Assembly: GCA_964561235.1 (NCBI GenBank)
Contig: CAZLOV010000031.1
Coordinates: 1-20,825, forward strand
Direction: 5' to 3'
DNA length: 20,825 nucleotides
From: JBCBSP01 sp964561235
Lineage (GTDB): Bacteria > Pseudomonadota > Alphaproteobacteria > Caulobacterales > Maricaulaceae
The notes under the pieces were generated by a model. The model made no database searches and was not told where the DNA came from. It was given only the letters and a program-made list of their open reading frames with translations. The position numbers were made by a program, and so were the translations under genes. The stretch's first letter is position 1. The number at the start of each line of letters is the position of its first letter. Positions 14,614 to 20,825 of this stretch are shown here, in pieces.

Positions 14614-15336
14614 ATGATCCTCGACAATCTTTCCCGCGCGATCCGCACCCAGAACTGGCTCGCCGCCGGGATCGAGTTCGTCATCGTCATTGCAGGCGTC
14701 GTGATCGGCTTCCAGATCAACGCCTGGAACGAAGGGCGGGCCGACCGCGCGGATGAAGACCGGTATCTCATGCAGGTCGACGCCGACCTCGCCCATGACC
14801 TCAACCGCATCGACCATTTCCTGGAGCTCTACGCCGCCCAGACCGCCGCTGCAGAGCGCGTGATCGGCTATCACGAGATGTCCGGCGCGGTGGATCTGGC
14901 CGCCTACTACGCCGATGTGATCGCGGTCTTGTATTTCGAGGAGCATGTCCCGCGCTATGCATCGCTCGACGCGCTTCTGGGTTCCGGCGACGTGGCGCTG
15001 ATCACCGACGAGCGGATCCTGACCCGCCTGCTGGAGATCAATCTGGCCTATGAGGAAGTCGCCAAGCTTCAGGCGCACAAATACGACGATGTGCGCGATT
15101 ATCTGTACGTCACCTTCGGCGACACCCTGGACTACGCCGACGGCATCGAGGCGTGGTTGGGGGATCCTCCCGCGGTCCTCGCGCCCGACGTGGTCCAGCA
15201 GGCGCGCCGCGATTTGCGGGTCAAGAACGGCCTGACCGTGGTCGTGTTCAACAACAACCTGCTTGTCGAGAAGCTGCAGGCGATCCGCGCCATGGTCGTC
15301 GAAGCGCAGGGCTTCGTGGCGGGCGCGCCGTCATGA
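14614..15336 (+). CDS. DUF6090-like membrane-anchored protein
   Basis: A 240-residue protein with an amphipathic start (MILDNLSRAIRTQNW), a single membrane helix at about 17-36 (EFVIVIAGVVIGFQINAWNE) and a soluble helical domain rich in acidic residues. The segment FVIVIAGVVIGFQINAWNE is the hallmark by which I place it with DUF6090-type proteins, a common alphaproteobacterial and Bacteroidetes family of unknown function. The assignment is from memory. No ribosome site precedes the ATG, but no better start exists in frame. Its stop overlaps the start of a 20-codon ORF (ATGA at 15333-15336), which in turn overlaps the next gene, so the three may be translated in relay. Confidence 0.8.
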   Translation: MILDNLSRAIRTQNWLAAGIEFVIVIAGVVIGFQINAWNEGRADRADEDRYLMQVDADLAHDLNRIDHFLELYAAQTAAAERVIGYHEMSGAVDLAAYYADVIAVLYFEEHVPRYASLDALLGSGDVALITDERILTRLLEINLAYEEVAKLQAHKYDDVRDYLYVTFGDTLDYADGIEAWLGDPPAVLAPDVVQQARRDLRVKNGLTVVVFNNNLLVEKLQAIRAMVVEAQGFVAGAPS

Positions 15337-15395
15337 GCCTCACCGCGCCCGCCGGCTTCAAGCGGAAACCCGGCGAAGCGGGCGAGGAAGCATGA
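15333..15395 (+). CDS. Possible 20-residue micro-ORF linking two genes
   Basis: MSLTAPAGFKRKPGEAGEEA fills exactly the interval between its neighbours: its ATG is inside the ATGA that ends the DUF6090-like gene, and its stop is inside the ATGA that begins the next gene (15392-15395). It may be a real micropeptide or only a coupling device that carries ribosomes across the gap. No independent evidence of expression. Confidence 0.3.
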   Translation: MSLTAPAGFKRKPGEAGEEA

Positions 15396-15940
15396 CCCTT
15401 GAGTCGATCTATTATGTCGGCCAGACGATTGCGGTCTTCGCCATCCTGATTTCGCTGATCGCGCTGTGGGTCCAGCGCCGGCAGACCTACAGCGTGGAGA
15501 AATCCAACGCGCAGCGGCAGCTGCTCGACGGCTGCCGGTCCTTCTTCTGGAGCTTGAGCCACGACCGGGAGCTCTTCGAGGACGTTCGCTTCTGTCTCCA
15601 CCGCTATTCAGAGGCGGACGACTTCAGGAAGCAGCGCTTTTCCGGCTGGGCGTTCGACATCCTGATGATGACCGAGCAGGTCTTCTATCAGCACCGCGAA
15701 AAGCTGATCAATGAAGCCCAGTTCAACGGCTTCACCACCGGCATGATCATGGTCATCAACACCCCCGGCGGCGGTCAGTGGTGGGACGAGGCGCGCCAGC
15801 TGGTCAGCCGTGATTTTTCCGAGTTTCTCCAGGATAGGTACGAGCGAGACGGCGCCGGGACGCCGCGCTGGGACGAGATCCAGTCAAGCTTGCGATGGCC
15901 TGGAGAGCCTGCGGCGAACCCGGCGGACGCCGGCCCATGA
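15392..15940 (+). CDS. Single-helix membrane protein, unknown function
   Basis: A 182-residue protein with one N-terminal membrane helix (about residues 8-27, GQTIAVFAILISLIALWV) followed by QRRQTYSVEKSNAQRQLLDG and a soluble helical domain (CRSFFWSLSHDRELFEDVRF; FDILMMTEQVFYQHREKLI; INTPGGGQWWDEARQLVSRDF). Proteins with this layout are widespread and uncharacterised; I cannot name the family. The ATG has GGCGAGGA upstream and overlaps the micro-ORF stop. It converges on the usher-like gene, with a GC-rich hairpin between the two stops. Confidence 0.7.
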   Translation: MTLESIYYVGQTIAVFAILISLIALWVQRRQTYSVEKSNAQRQLLDGCRSFFWSLSHDRELFEDVRFCLHRYSEADDFRKQRFSGWAFDILMMTEQVFYQHREKLINEAQFNGFTTGMIMVINTPGGGQWWDEARQLVSRDFSEFLQDRYERDGAGTPRWDEIQSSLRWPGEPAANPADAGP

Positions 15941-15944
15941 TGCT

Positions 15945-15978
15945 CGGCGCGCTGGCCCCTTCGCTGGAGGGCGCGCCG
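15945..15978. terminator. Hairpin between convergent genes
   Basis: CGGCGCGC (15945-15952) pairs with GCGCGCCG (15971-15978), loop 18 nt, between the stops at 15940 (+) and 16002 (-). No T-run; a shared terminator is plausible from position. Confidence 0.4.
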
Positions 15979-16001
15979 GCGAGCCGCGGCCCGCGCGCCG
16001 C

Positions 16002-18002
16002 TTATTCGGGCGCGTCGCCGTAGAGGCAGGGGGCGCCGAGCGGCGCCGGCTCGACGCCGATCACCGTAACGGTGCGATAGGCGCTGGGCGCCTGCGCAAA
16101 GCTTTCCTGCACGATGCAGCCGCGTTCGGGATCGACCGCGAGGATGTCGATCACGTCGTCGGCGTAGGGGAAGAGATCGGCTGCGACCGGCGCGCCCAGT
16201 GCGTCCGAACGCGCGCTGTAACCGGCGACCGCGCCGCTCTCGTCGGGAAAACCGCGCACATAGAGATCGGCCGTCCCGCCGCCGTCCTTCACCGCCGCAT
16301 AGGAGGCGCCGCCGAACCCGCTTCTTGAAAAGCCTGAGTAATCCCGCGCGGCGACAAAGCCGCCGGTCCATTCCGCAAACGCAAAGTCGGCGCCGGCCTC
16401 TTCGCGGCCCGTCAGCGCGCGCCGGCCGCCGAACGCCAGCGCGCCGCGATTGCCCGCCCACTCGCCGTTGGCGATCAGGCTCGACCGGCCGCCGCCCTCC
16501 AGGCTGCGCTCCGCGGCGACATCGTAGAAAAGCGCATCCGTCGAGCGCAGGCTTGAGCGGGTGTAACTCGCCCGAAGCGTATCCTCCGCCGTGCGCCAGC
16601 GCAGCGCGGCGCGCCGCGCCGGGCCGAAACGCACGCGCAGCGTCACGGTGGCGGAAGTCTCCGCCTCGCCGTTGAAGGAGAAGCGATTGACGGCCGCCGT
16701 CAGGCCCGTGCTCTCGGTAAGCCTCCAGGACGCGCCCAGCGAGGCGCTCCAGTCCGCGCCCTGCCCGGCTTCGTCCTCGAAGCCGGTCCGGCGGAGCTGC
16801 CGATAGACCGCACCGGCGTTGAGGCTCAGCCGGCCGCTCGCCTGCACGCTGGCGCTGGCGTCGACCTCCCAGCTGATCGGAAGGGCTGTGAAGCGTGCGC
16901 TTTGCCTCGGCGTGCGGTCTGGAAAATCCGGATCGGGCGCGTCGGCTTCAAGCAGGTCCACCGGTTCGGTGAAGCCCGGCACCCCGAAGCGCTGCGAGTA
17001 CCAGACACCGCTCAGATTGGCGAAGGCCCGGCCGTCAAGAAGCGTATCCCAGTCCTGGCTCAGCGTGACGGCGTAACCCGCCTCGCCGTCGAGCCGCGAA
17101 ACCGCCGCACCCGCGCGCACCACGCCGCCGAACAACGGCGCGACCAGATCCGCGCCGGCCTGCTGGAGATCCTCCACCGCCTGGAAATCCACCCCTGCGG
17201 TGAGATTGCACGCGACCGACCGCCGGTAGAACCCGCTTACGACCGGCGCGCCGGCGTCGTAGGTGAGCCCTTCAAAGCCGAACTCCGCCTGGACGCCCGC
17301 CGTCAGGTTCCACTCCGCAATCCCCTCCTCCAGCAGCACCGCCGAGCCGAGACCGGAAAAGTCCACCACCCGCTCGCGGCCCTGATCGTCGCGGATGTTC
17401 AGCGTGACGTCTCCGAAGGCGTCCTCGGTGCGGAAGTCCGAGACGGTGTAGCGCCCCGGCGGCACGATACGCTCTTCGACCACCACGCCGTCATTGAGGA
17501 TCTCAACGACCGAACGCCGCTCGAGCACCAGCAGCCGCTCGCCCGCCCGGCGGATGGAGCGCAAGGGCTGCAGGGTCTCATAGGCCGTGCCCAAAGACAG
17601 GCCGAGCAGGTCGACGGCGCCCTGAAGGTTCTGCGGCTCGGTCAGGATGTCGCCGGCGATCAGGCGCAGCGCGCTGTCCGGCCGGTCGTGGACAAGCCGG
17701 GTGCGCTCGCGGAGGAACTCGCCCTCGCTGTCGCCGGCGAAGCGGAAGAGGTCGTAGGCCAGCCGCGTCTCGAGCGTGACCCCGCCCGCCCCGCCCAGCC
17801 GCAGGCCGCTGTCCAGGCTCGCCGACAGCGTGTCGGAGGCGCCTCCGCCTGCCTCGTCGAACGTGCGCTGGAAGAACACCGCATAGTCATTGACCAGCGA
17901 AACCGATTGTAGCGCAACGACCGGATCGCGCGACGCCGGTTCGTCCGACCCCTGCAGGCCGCTTGCGGCGAACGCCGCGATCGCCGCTGACAATGGACTC
18001 AT
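16002..18002 (-). CDS. Fimbrial usher-like outer-membrane protein lacking the usual N-terminal domain
   Basis: Ushers are 24-strand outer-membrane barrels that assemble chaperone-delivered pilins. A short signal peptide (MSPLSAAIAAFAASGLQ) is followed almost at once by barrel-type sequence; the roughly 120-residue chaperone-binding domain with its VDVYLN-like core is not visible. Usher features present: GDILTEPQNLQGAVDLLGLSLGT, the plug-domain core VVEILNDGVVVEERIVPPGRYTVSDF, then TLNIRDDQGRERVV, repeating barrel strands, and a C-terminal region with a Cys pair (ERGCIVQES; LGAPCLYGD). About 666 residues versus roughly 800 for FimD. ATGATG offers two starts; the second is 5 nt from AGGAGG and was chosen. 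The upstream gene on the same strand encodes a secreted protein; no chaperone gene is in the window. Confidence 0.8.
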   Translation of the reverse strand: MSPLSAAIAAFAASGLQGSDEPASRDPVVALQSVSLVNDYAVFFQRTFDEAGGGASDTLSASLDSGLRLGGAGGVTLETRLAYDLFRFAGDSEGEFLRERTRLVHDRPDSALRLIAGDILTEPQNLQGAVDLLGLSLGTAYETLQPLRSIRRAGERLLVLERRSVVEILNDGVVVEERIVPPGRYTVSDFRTEDAFGDVTLNIRDDQGRERVVDFSGLGSAVLLEEGIAEWNLTAGVQAEFGFEGLTYDAGAPVVSGFYRRSVACNLTAGVDFQAVEDLQQAGADLVAPLFGGVVRAGAAVSRLDGEAGYAVTLSQDWDTLLDGRAFANLSGVWYSQRFGVPGFTEPVDLLEADAPDPDFPDRTPRQSARFTALPISWEVDASASVQASGRLSLNAGAVYRQLRRTGFEDEAGQGADWSASLGASWRLTESTGLTAAVNRFSFNGEAETSATVTLRVRFGPARRAALRWRTAEDTLRASYTRSSLRSTDALFYDVAAERSLEGGGRSSLIANGEWAGNRGALAFGGRRALTGREEAGADFAFAEWTGGFVAARDYSGFSRSGFGGASYAAVKDGGGTADLYVRGFPDESGAVAGYSARSDALGAPVAADLFPYADDVIDILAVDPERGCIVQESFAQAPSAYRTVTVIGVEPAPLGAPCLYGDAPE

Positions 18003-18017
18003 CATCCCCTCCTGAGG

Positions 18018-18033
18018 GCATAATATGTTATGC
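18018..18033. promoter_or_regulatory. Operator-like palindrome upstream of the usher start
   Basis: GCATAA (18018-18023) and TTATGC (18028-18033) form a perfect inverted repeat around TATG, 15 nt upstream of the chosen start and next to the ribosome site. A second, smaller repeat, CCCTC-CT-GAGGG (18007-18018), includes the ribosome site itself. Repressor operator or translation-controlling hairpin are both possible. Confidence 0.4.
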
Positions 18034-18059
18034 GCTCTCTTCTGAGGGGAATGCAATAA

Positions 18060-18081
18060 GCGGGCCGGTCGCCCGGCCCGC
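18060..18081 (-). terminator. Terminator hairpin after the secreted-protein gene
   Basis: GCGGGCCGG (18060-18068) pairs perfectly with CCGGCCCGC (18073-18081) around a TCGC loop. In the minus direction it lies about 30 nt after the secreted-protein stop and is followed by TTATTGC, so it probably ends that transcript before the usher gene. Confidence 0.7.
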
Positions 18082-18110
18082 CTCATGCAGTCAGAACGCG
18101 TCCATCCGGA

Positions 18111-18692
18111 TCAGAGACGGCCGCGGGCGTCGAAGCGGCGCGCGCTGGGCGCAAAACCGCTGTCAGGGTCGGTGGAGTTGGAGACGATGAGACGCGGCAG
18201 CAGGCGTACGCGGACCGGAACCACGGTGGCGTTGCCCTCCGCTTGCGTGGCGCCGAGATAGACCCCCTGGAACTGGGCGTCGAGTTCGAGCTCCGGCGGG
18301 GTGAAGATCCACTGACCGTTGACGTTGTTGTTGAGCTCGTTGAAGCGGCAGAACCGGTCGTCCGGCCCGCCATTGCTCAGCCCGCGCAGGCTGTAGCGGC
18401 GCCATGAGCCGCGATCGACGCGCACCTCAAGATCAACGTCGGATACGCCAAGGACGTAGCGGCGGCCGTATTCCGACGCGAAACGCTGCAGGTCGTCGCA
18501 ACGGAAATTCACGCTCAGACGCAGCACCGGCGCGCTGGCGTAGCCGTCGATCACCGCCCCGGTGCTGATCTCCGCAGAGGCGAAACGCAGTTCCTGAAAC
18601 CGCATCACGTCACGATCATTGCCGCGGCGCTGGGCCTCGGCCATGGAGGTGAAGGCCAGCGCGAACGCGCAGGCCGCAAGCAGGATTTTCAT
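18111..18692 (-). CDS. Secreted protein of unknown function, possible partner of the usher
   Basis: A 193-residue exported protein with signal peptide MKILLAACAFALAFTSMAEA (cleavage after AEA at about 20). The mature part is beta-rich, with two cysteines (NFRCDD; RFCRFN) that could form one disulfide, an NELNNNVNGQW segment and a basic C-terminus (SARRFDARGRL). It does not match pilin or spore-coat-U domains that I know, but it sits directly upstream of the usher-like gene on the same strand, so a surface-fibre subunit is one inference. A hairpin between the two genes argues for separate transcripts. A near-consensus CtrA box lies about 60 nt upstream of the start. Confidence 0.7.
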   Translation of the reverse strand: MKILLAACAFALAFTSMAEAQRRGNDRDVMRFQELRFASAEISTGAVIDGYASAPVLRLSVNFRCDDLQRFASEYGRRYVLGVSDVDLEVRVDRGSWRRYSLRGLSNGGPDDRFCRFNELNNNVNGQWIFTPPELELDAQFQGVYLGATQAEGNATVVPVRVRLLPRLIVSNSTDPDSGFAPSARRFDARGRL

Positions 18693-18751
18693 GTGTGCTC
18701 CCCATTGAAACGATCAGGCTGAATGCGCCTGACGCGGGAGCACGCTATTCA

Positions 18752-18766
18752 TTAACTCGTTCTTTA
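18752..18766 (-). promoter_or_regulatory. Near-consensus CtrA box
   Basis: TTAA (18752-18755), seven bases, then TTTA (18763-18766): one mismatch from the CtrA consensus TTAA-N7-TTAA. It lies about 60 nt upstream of the secreted-protein gene in the 175-nt gap after cheR. CtrA is encoded in this window. Confidence 0.4.
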
Positions 18767-18834
18767 CAAGAGTTATCCGGTCATTAATCGCTTATCGTGC
18801 TAAAACTGTTCGATCACGATCTCGTGAAGAGCAT

Positions 18835-19656
18835 TCACGCAGCTGCGAGTTTCGCCAAAGCCGCAGGCTTCGCGTAGAGCCCTCGCTGACCCGGCACCGG
18901 CTTGAGCGCTTCGGTCAGCCCGACGACGGTCTCCGCCGCGCCGAGGATCAGGAAGCCGTCATCGGCGAGCTGGTTGGCGAGACGTTCAAGGGTGCGCGCC
19001 TTGGACTGGGGATCGAAATAGATCAGCACGTTGCGGCAGAAGATGACGTCGAGCGCGCCGTAGCGCTGGAAATCGTCCAGCAGATTGCCGCTCTCGAAGC
19101 GCACCATCTGCCGGATCTCTGGCTTCACCCGCCAGCTTTCCCCCGTCTGTTCGAAATGCTTCACGAGCCGCTGGATGGGCAGGCCGCGCTGCACCTCGAA
19201 CTGCGAGTAGATGCCCGCGCGCGCCTTCTCGAGGACGGCGGGGACCATGTCGGTGCCGAGAATGTCGGCGTGCAGGCCGCCAAGCTCGTTGATCAGCATG
19301 GCGAGCGAATAGGGCTCCTGGCCCGTGGAGCACGCCGCACACCAGATCCGCAGGCCGCGGCCAGCCCGCACCGGCTTGAGCGTCGGCACGATCATCTGTT
19401 CGAAGATGTCGAAGGGCGTCTTGTCGCGGAAGAAGAAGGTCTCGTGCGTCGCCAGCGCCTCGCTGGCGAGCGTGCACAGGCGCTGATCGCCGCGCATCAT
19501 CGCATCGACAAGGCTTTCGATGGTCGCGAAACCCTCGCTGCGCGCGACCGGCGCCAGCCGGCTCTCGACCAGATAGCCCTTCTCAGGACCCAGGATCAGG
19601 CCGGAGCGCTTCTTCACCTCGGCGGCCAGGAAATCGAACTTTTGCGCAGGCAGCAT
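18835..19656 (-). CDS. cheR: Chemotaxis methyltransferase CheR
   Basis: CheR methylates glutamates on chemoreceptors using SAM, providing adaptation together with CheB. The product has an N-terminal helical domain (FDFLAAEVKKRSGLILGPEKGYLVESRL) and a SAM-binding domain with IWCAACSTGQEPYSLAM (about residues 104-120), ILGTDMVPAVLEKARAG (about 132-148), and the NVLIYFDP block with DVIFCRN. The family's THETFFFRDKTPFD segment is also present. ATG at 19656 shares one base with the cheB stop (TGATG); a GTG immediately upstream is in frame and would add one residue. Length of 273 residues is normal. It is the last gene of a cheY-cheB-cheR unit on the minus strand. Confidence 0.96.
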   Translation of the reverse strand: MLPAQKFDFLAAEVKKRSGLILGPEKGYLVESRLAPVARSEGFATIESLVDAMMRGDQRLCTLASEALATHETFFFRDKTPFDIFEQMIVPTLKPVRAGRGLRIWCAACSTGQEPYSLAMLINELGGLHADILGTDMVPAVLEKARAGIYSQFEVQRGLPIQRLVKHFEQTGESWRVKPEIRQMVRFESGNLLDDFQRYGALDVIFCRNVLIYFDPQSKARTLERLANQLADDGFLILGAAETVVGLTEALKPVPGQRGLYAKPAALAKLAAA

Positions 19657-20732
19657 CACGCGCCCCCTTTCAGCCGGCGCGCGAGTTCTGCGCCGAGGTC
19701 TTTCAACGGCAGGATGCGGTCGGCGAGGCCGGCTTCCGCGACCGCGCCCGGCATGCCCCAGACGACGCTGGTGGCCTGATCCTGCGCATAAACGAAGCCG
19801 CCCGCCTCGCGGACATGGCGCGCGCCCTCGCGGCCGTCCGCGCCCATCCCGGTGAGCACCGCCGCAACGAGACCCGGACCGGCCGCCGCCGCGGCGCTGC
19901 GGAAGAGCGGGTCGACGGCGGGACGGCAGAAGTTCACCGGCGGGCTCTGGTCCAGCCTGAGCGTCATGGCGCCGCCGGATCCATGCACCGTCATGTGGAA
20001 GTCGCCCGGGGCGAGATAGACATGGCCCGGCTTCAGCGCTTCGCCGTCCTCGCCCTCCTTGGCGGGCAGGCCCGCCTTGGTCAGGTGCTCGGCGAGGATC
20101 GCGGTGAAGAGCTTGGGCATGTGCTGGGCGATGACGACCGGCGCGCGCGCATCCTTCGGTAACATGGAGACGATTTCGCGCAGCGCCTGCGGGCCGCCGG
20201 TGGAGGAACCGATCGCCACGAGCTTCGCGGCGCTGTAGGGAGACGGCGCGGCCGGACGCGGCGCGGGACGCGGCGCCGCGGCTGGCGCCGGCGCGCGCCG
20301 GGGCGCCAGCGCGACAAGCTTGTCGAGCAGTTCGCGGCGGTAGTCTTCAGCCCCGGCAACCCGGCCGGCCTCAGGCTTGGGCGCGTAGTCCGCAGCGCCC
20401 AGAGAAAGCGCCCTGATCGTGATCTCGCCGCCCTTGCGCGTCAGCGTGGAGGCCATCACGACGCGGGATTTCGGCGAGGCCTTGAGCAGCAGCGGCAGGG
20501 CGGTGAGCCCGTCCATGCGCGGCATCTCGACATCGAGCACGATCAGGTCCGGCTGGAGTTCTCCGGCGCGCTTCACGCCCTGTTCGCCATCCGCGCACGT
20601 CGCCGCCACCTGCAGCCGGGGATCAGCCTCGACCCAGCGCGCCACGAGCCCGCGCACGACGGCGCTGTCGTCAACGATGAGGACGGTCGGGGTTCCGGGC
20701 TGGGCTCCGGTCTGGGGCGCGAAAGCGGTCAC
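19656..20732 (-). CDS. cheB: Chemotaxis response regulator methylesterase CheB
   Basis: CheB removes methyl groups from, and deamidates, chemoreceptors when phosphorylated by CheA. The 358-residue protein has a receiver domain (D21-D22, phosphoacceptor Asp67 in LIVLDVEMPRMDG, Lys119 in APKPEAG), a Pro/Ala-rich linker (about 144-168) and the methylesterase domain with the catalytic triad visible as Ser177 (GSSTGG), His204 (AQHMP) and Asp299 (GMGADG). The start is GTG with a weak ribosome site, 15 nt after the cheY stop, and the stop overlaps cheR. An intact, complete enzyme. Confidence 0.97.
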   Translation of the reverse strand: MTAFAPQTGAQPGTPTVLIVDDSAVVRGLVARWVEADPRLQVAATCADGEQGVKRAGELQPDLIVLDVEMPRMDGLTALPLLLKASPKSRVVMASTLTRKGGEITIRALSLGAADYAPKPEAGRVAGAEDYRRELLDKLVALAPRRAPAPAAAPRPAPRPAAPSPYSAAKLVAIGSSTGGPQALREIVSMLPKDARAPVVIAQHMPKLFTAILAEHLTKAGLPAKEGEDGEALKPGHVYLAPGDFHMTVHGSGGAMTLRLDQSPPVNFCRPAVDPLFRSAAAAAGPGLVAAVLTGMGADGREGARHVREAGGFVYAQDQATSVVWGMPGAVAEAGLADRILPLKDLGAELARRLKGGA

Positions 20733-20747
20733 GGGCGGGTCCTGCGA

Positions 20748-20825
20748 TTACACCAGGCCCGCGTCGGCGAACTTGGATTCGATGATGTCGCTGTCGAACG
20801 GCTTCATGACGTATTCGTTCGCCCC
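20748..20825 (-). CDS. cheY: Chemotaxis response regulator CheY (C-terminal fragment)
   Basis: Only the last 25 residues are in the window: ANEYVMKPFDSDIIESKFA and a short tail before TAA. The MKPFD block holds the conserved receiver lysine and is typical of single-domain alphaproteobacterial CheY proteins, whose final helix ends within about 16 residues of it, as here. The rest runs off the right edge. It is the upstream neighbour of cheB, 15 nt away on the same strand. Confidence 0.88.
   Translation of the reverse strand, partial: GANEYVMKPFDSDIIESKFADAGLV

Noticed and set aside
16902..17912. A 336-codon open frame antisense to the usher-like gene
   Set aside because: Composition typical of a shadow frame, and no start region or ribosome site.
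1..20825. tRNA, rRNA, CRISPR array, insertion sequence or integrase
   Set aside because: None seen on reading both strands; the AT-rich insert carries no transposase, integrase or clear flanking direct repeats.

Overview
The window is high-GC alphaproteobacterial DNA. It carries the cell-cycle regulator CtrA, a flagellar set (flhA, flhF, flhG, fliI, fliJ) and a chemotaxis set (cheR, cheB, and the tail of cheY). GANTC sites and TTAA half-sites sit in the ctrA promoter region. This combination fits the Caulobacterales/Maricaulales/Hyphomonadaceae group of stalked or budding aquatic bacteria; the genus cannot be fixed from sequence alone.

Layout. 1-3661 (+): flagellar export gate flhA (5' end outside the window, with a 10-N assembly gap near its 3' end), flhF and flhG, tightly packed. 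3692-4385 (+): two small membrane proteins, closed by a clear terminator hairpin. 4452-7701: a divergent iron/heme locus, with a lipoprotein that looks like the DUF6607 family on the minus strand and a heme-type TonB-dependent receptor on the plus strand, sharing a Fur-box-like palindrome. 7813-8010 (+): a small membrane protein. 8007-9760 (-): fliI then fliJ. 9761-10079: a leader region with paired look-alike RNA hairpins. 10080-11525 (+): a KamA-family radical-SAM enzyme whose lysine-recognition residues are replaced. 11526-12419 (+): ctrA with a GANTC-rich upstream region, followed by a strong hairpin.

12490-14060 is a sharply AT-rich insert coding on the minus strand. It holds a four-helix membrane protein overlapped by a small class I methyltransferase whose reading frame is broken at an A6 run; the missing C-terminus lies directly downstream in another frame. 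14060-14613 holds no confident gene, only possible debris. 14614-15940 (+) has a DUF6090-like protein, a possible 20-residue micro-ORF and a one-helix protein, chained by ATGA overlaps. 16002-18692 (-) has an usher-like outer-membrane protein that appears to lack the chaperone-binding N-terminal domain, and a secreted protein upstream of it. 18835-20825 (-) is cheY (tail)-cheB-cheR.

The flagellar, chemotaxis and ctrA genes form a motility and cell-cycle neighbourhood. The most unusual items are the AT-rich two-gene cassette, the twin hairpins before the KamA-like gene, the altered KamA active site and the reduced usher.
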